From: Haliotis asinina
Taxonomy: Eukaryota > Mollusca > Gastropoda > Lepetellida > Haliotidae
Reading direction: 5' to 3'
Assembly (NCBI RefSeq): GCF_037392515.1
Contig: NC_090295.1
Span: 21,840,001-21,904,000 of the forward strand
DNA: 64,000 nucleotides
Positions 63,815 through 64,000 of the stretch are shown here, one piece after another. Position 1 is the stretch's first letter. Each line of letters begins with the position of its first letter. The notes beneath the pieces were generated by a model. That model searched no databases. It was not told the origin of the DNA and was given only the letters and a program-made list of their open reading frames with translations. A program made the position numbers and the translations under genes.

Positions 63815-64000
63815 TGTTTCACTCAGCAACATTTCAGTGTGTAGCATCATTGTAGACATGATCGAGTCTGGACCAGACATTCCAGTGACTGGCAGATCCA
63901 TGTAGCTGGGGTACGATGATCAACAAAATGGCCGATGCTACCAACCAAATCCTGATTTTCGCCTCTTTAGACAAGACTGGGTTGTGGAATCCCAAGTCAA
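63815..64000 (-). repeat. SINE family B, reverse, runs to window end
   Basis: CACTCAGCAACATTTCAGTG, CGAGTCTGGACCAGACATTC, TCGCCTCTTTAGACAAGACT, GGGTTGTGGAATCCCAAG follow the reverse B consensus with substitutions. Confidence 0.7.

Larger units (their letters stand above)
60655..64000. other. Intergenic, SINE- and satellite-rich
   Basis: No gene found. Contents are family A and B SINEs, a 62-bp satellite (62077-62374), a duplicated ~90-bp stretch (63385-63462 and 63563-63674) and a T/A-rich run near 63475-63530. Confidence 0.65.

Noticed and set aside
1-64000. Retroviral, LTR or virus-derived elements
   Set aside because: No reverse transcriptase, capsid, envelope or long terminal direct repeats recognised anywhere in the window.

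Overview
The window is animal nuclear DNA: AT-rich, with short exons bounded by GT/AG splice sites, kilobase introns and many short interspersed repeats. At least two abundant SINE families (here A and B) share a 3' tail ending in CTCA repeats. That repeat landscape, together with molluscan-looking proteins, suggests a marine gastropod, probably an abalone (Haliotis). The genus is an inference from memory of such repeats, not something proved here.

Four protein genes are supported by exon chains whose splice phases all close. (1) 103-22369, plus: the last nine exons (475 aa) of a long coiled-coil protein whose 5' part lies upstream. (2) 30846-38775, minus: a complete eight-exon gene for a 349-aa secreted/ER protein of the formylglycine-generating-enzyme (SUMF) family. 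It is SUMF2-like, with Asp at both catalytic Cys positions and a C-terminal RDEL. (3) 40634-43590, plus: a complete four-exon PCLAF (PCNA-associated factor, p15PAF) gene of 106 aa with an E2F-type site just upstream. (4) 49322-60520, plus: an eleven-exon, 564-aa transporter of the SLC17 (sialin/phosphate/VGLUT) branch of the major facilitator superfamily; its tiny first exon is inferred. The genes have unrelated jobs (possible cytoskeletal/centrosomal scaffold, ER quality control, replication/repair, organic anion transport), and nothing suggests a functional cluster. Genes 1 and 2 converge; genes 2 and 3 are divergent with 1.86 kb between their start codons.

Layout: 1-22.4 kb is the coiled-coil gene with large introns holding old SINEs, a palindromic MITE, a perfect 3 x 115-bp tandem repeat and a loose minisatellite. 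22.4-30.8 kb is the 3' flank: an 8 x 33-bp array just after the stop codon, a decayed ~52-bp minisatellite, a CAG run and MITEs. 30.8-44.1 kb holds SUMF2-like and PCLAF with many SINEs. 44.1-49.3 kb is intergenic with a ~320-bp-arm inverted repeat and a 23-bp minisatellite. 49.3-60.7 kb is the SLC17 gene, whose introns carry a decayed Tc1-type transposon, a 0.9-kb hexanucleotide array and an ATC-rich tract. 60.7-64 kb is SINE-rich and contains a 62-bp satellite with a dimeric higher-order pattern.

I found no CRISPR array, rRNA, convincing functional tRNA, or retroviral/LTR element. The most notable items are the pseudoenzyme-like SUMF2 with RDEL, the PCLAF histone-mimic N-terminus with its E2F site, the large inverted repeat, the 3'UTR hairpin array, and the evidence on how the SINE families share tails, nest and recombine.
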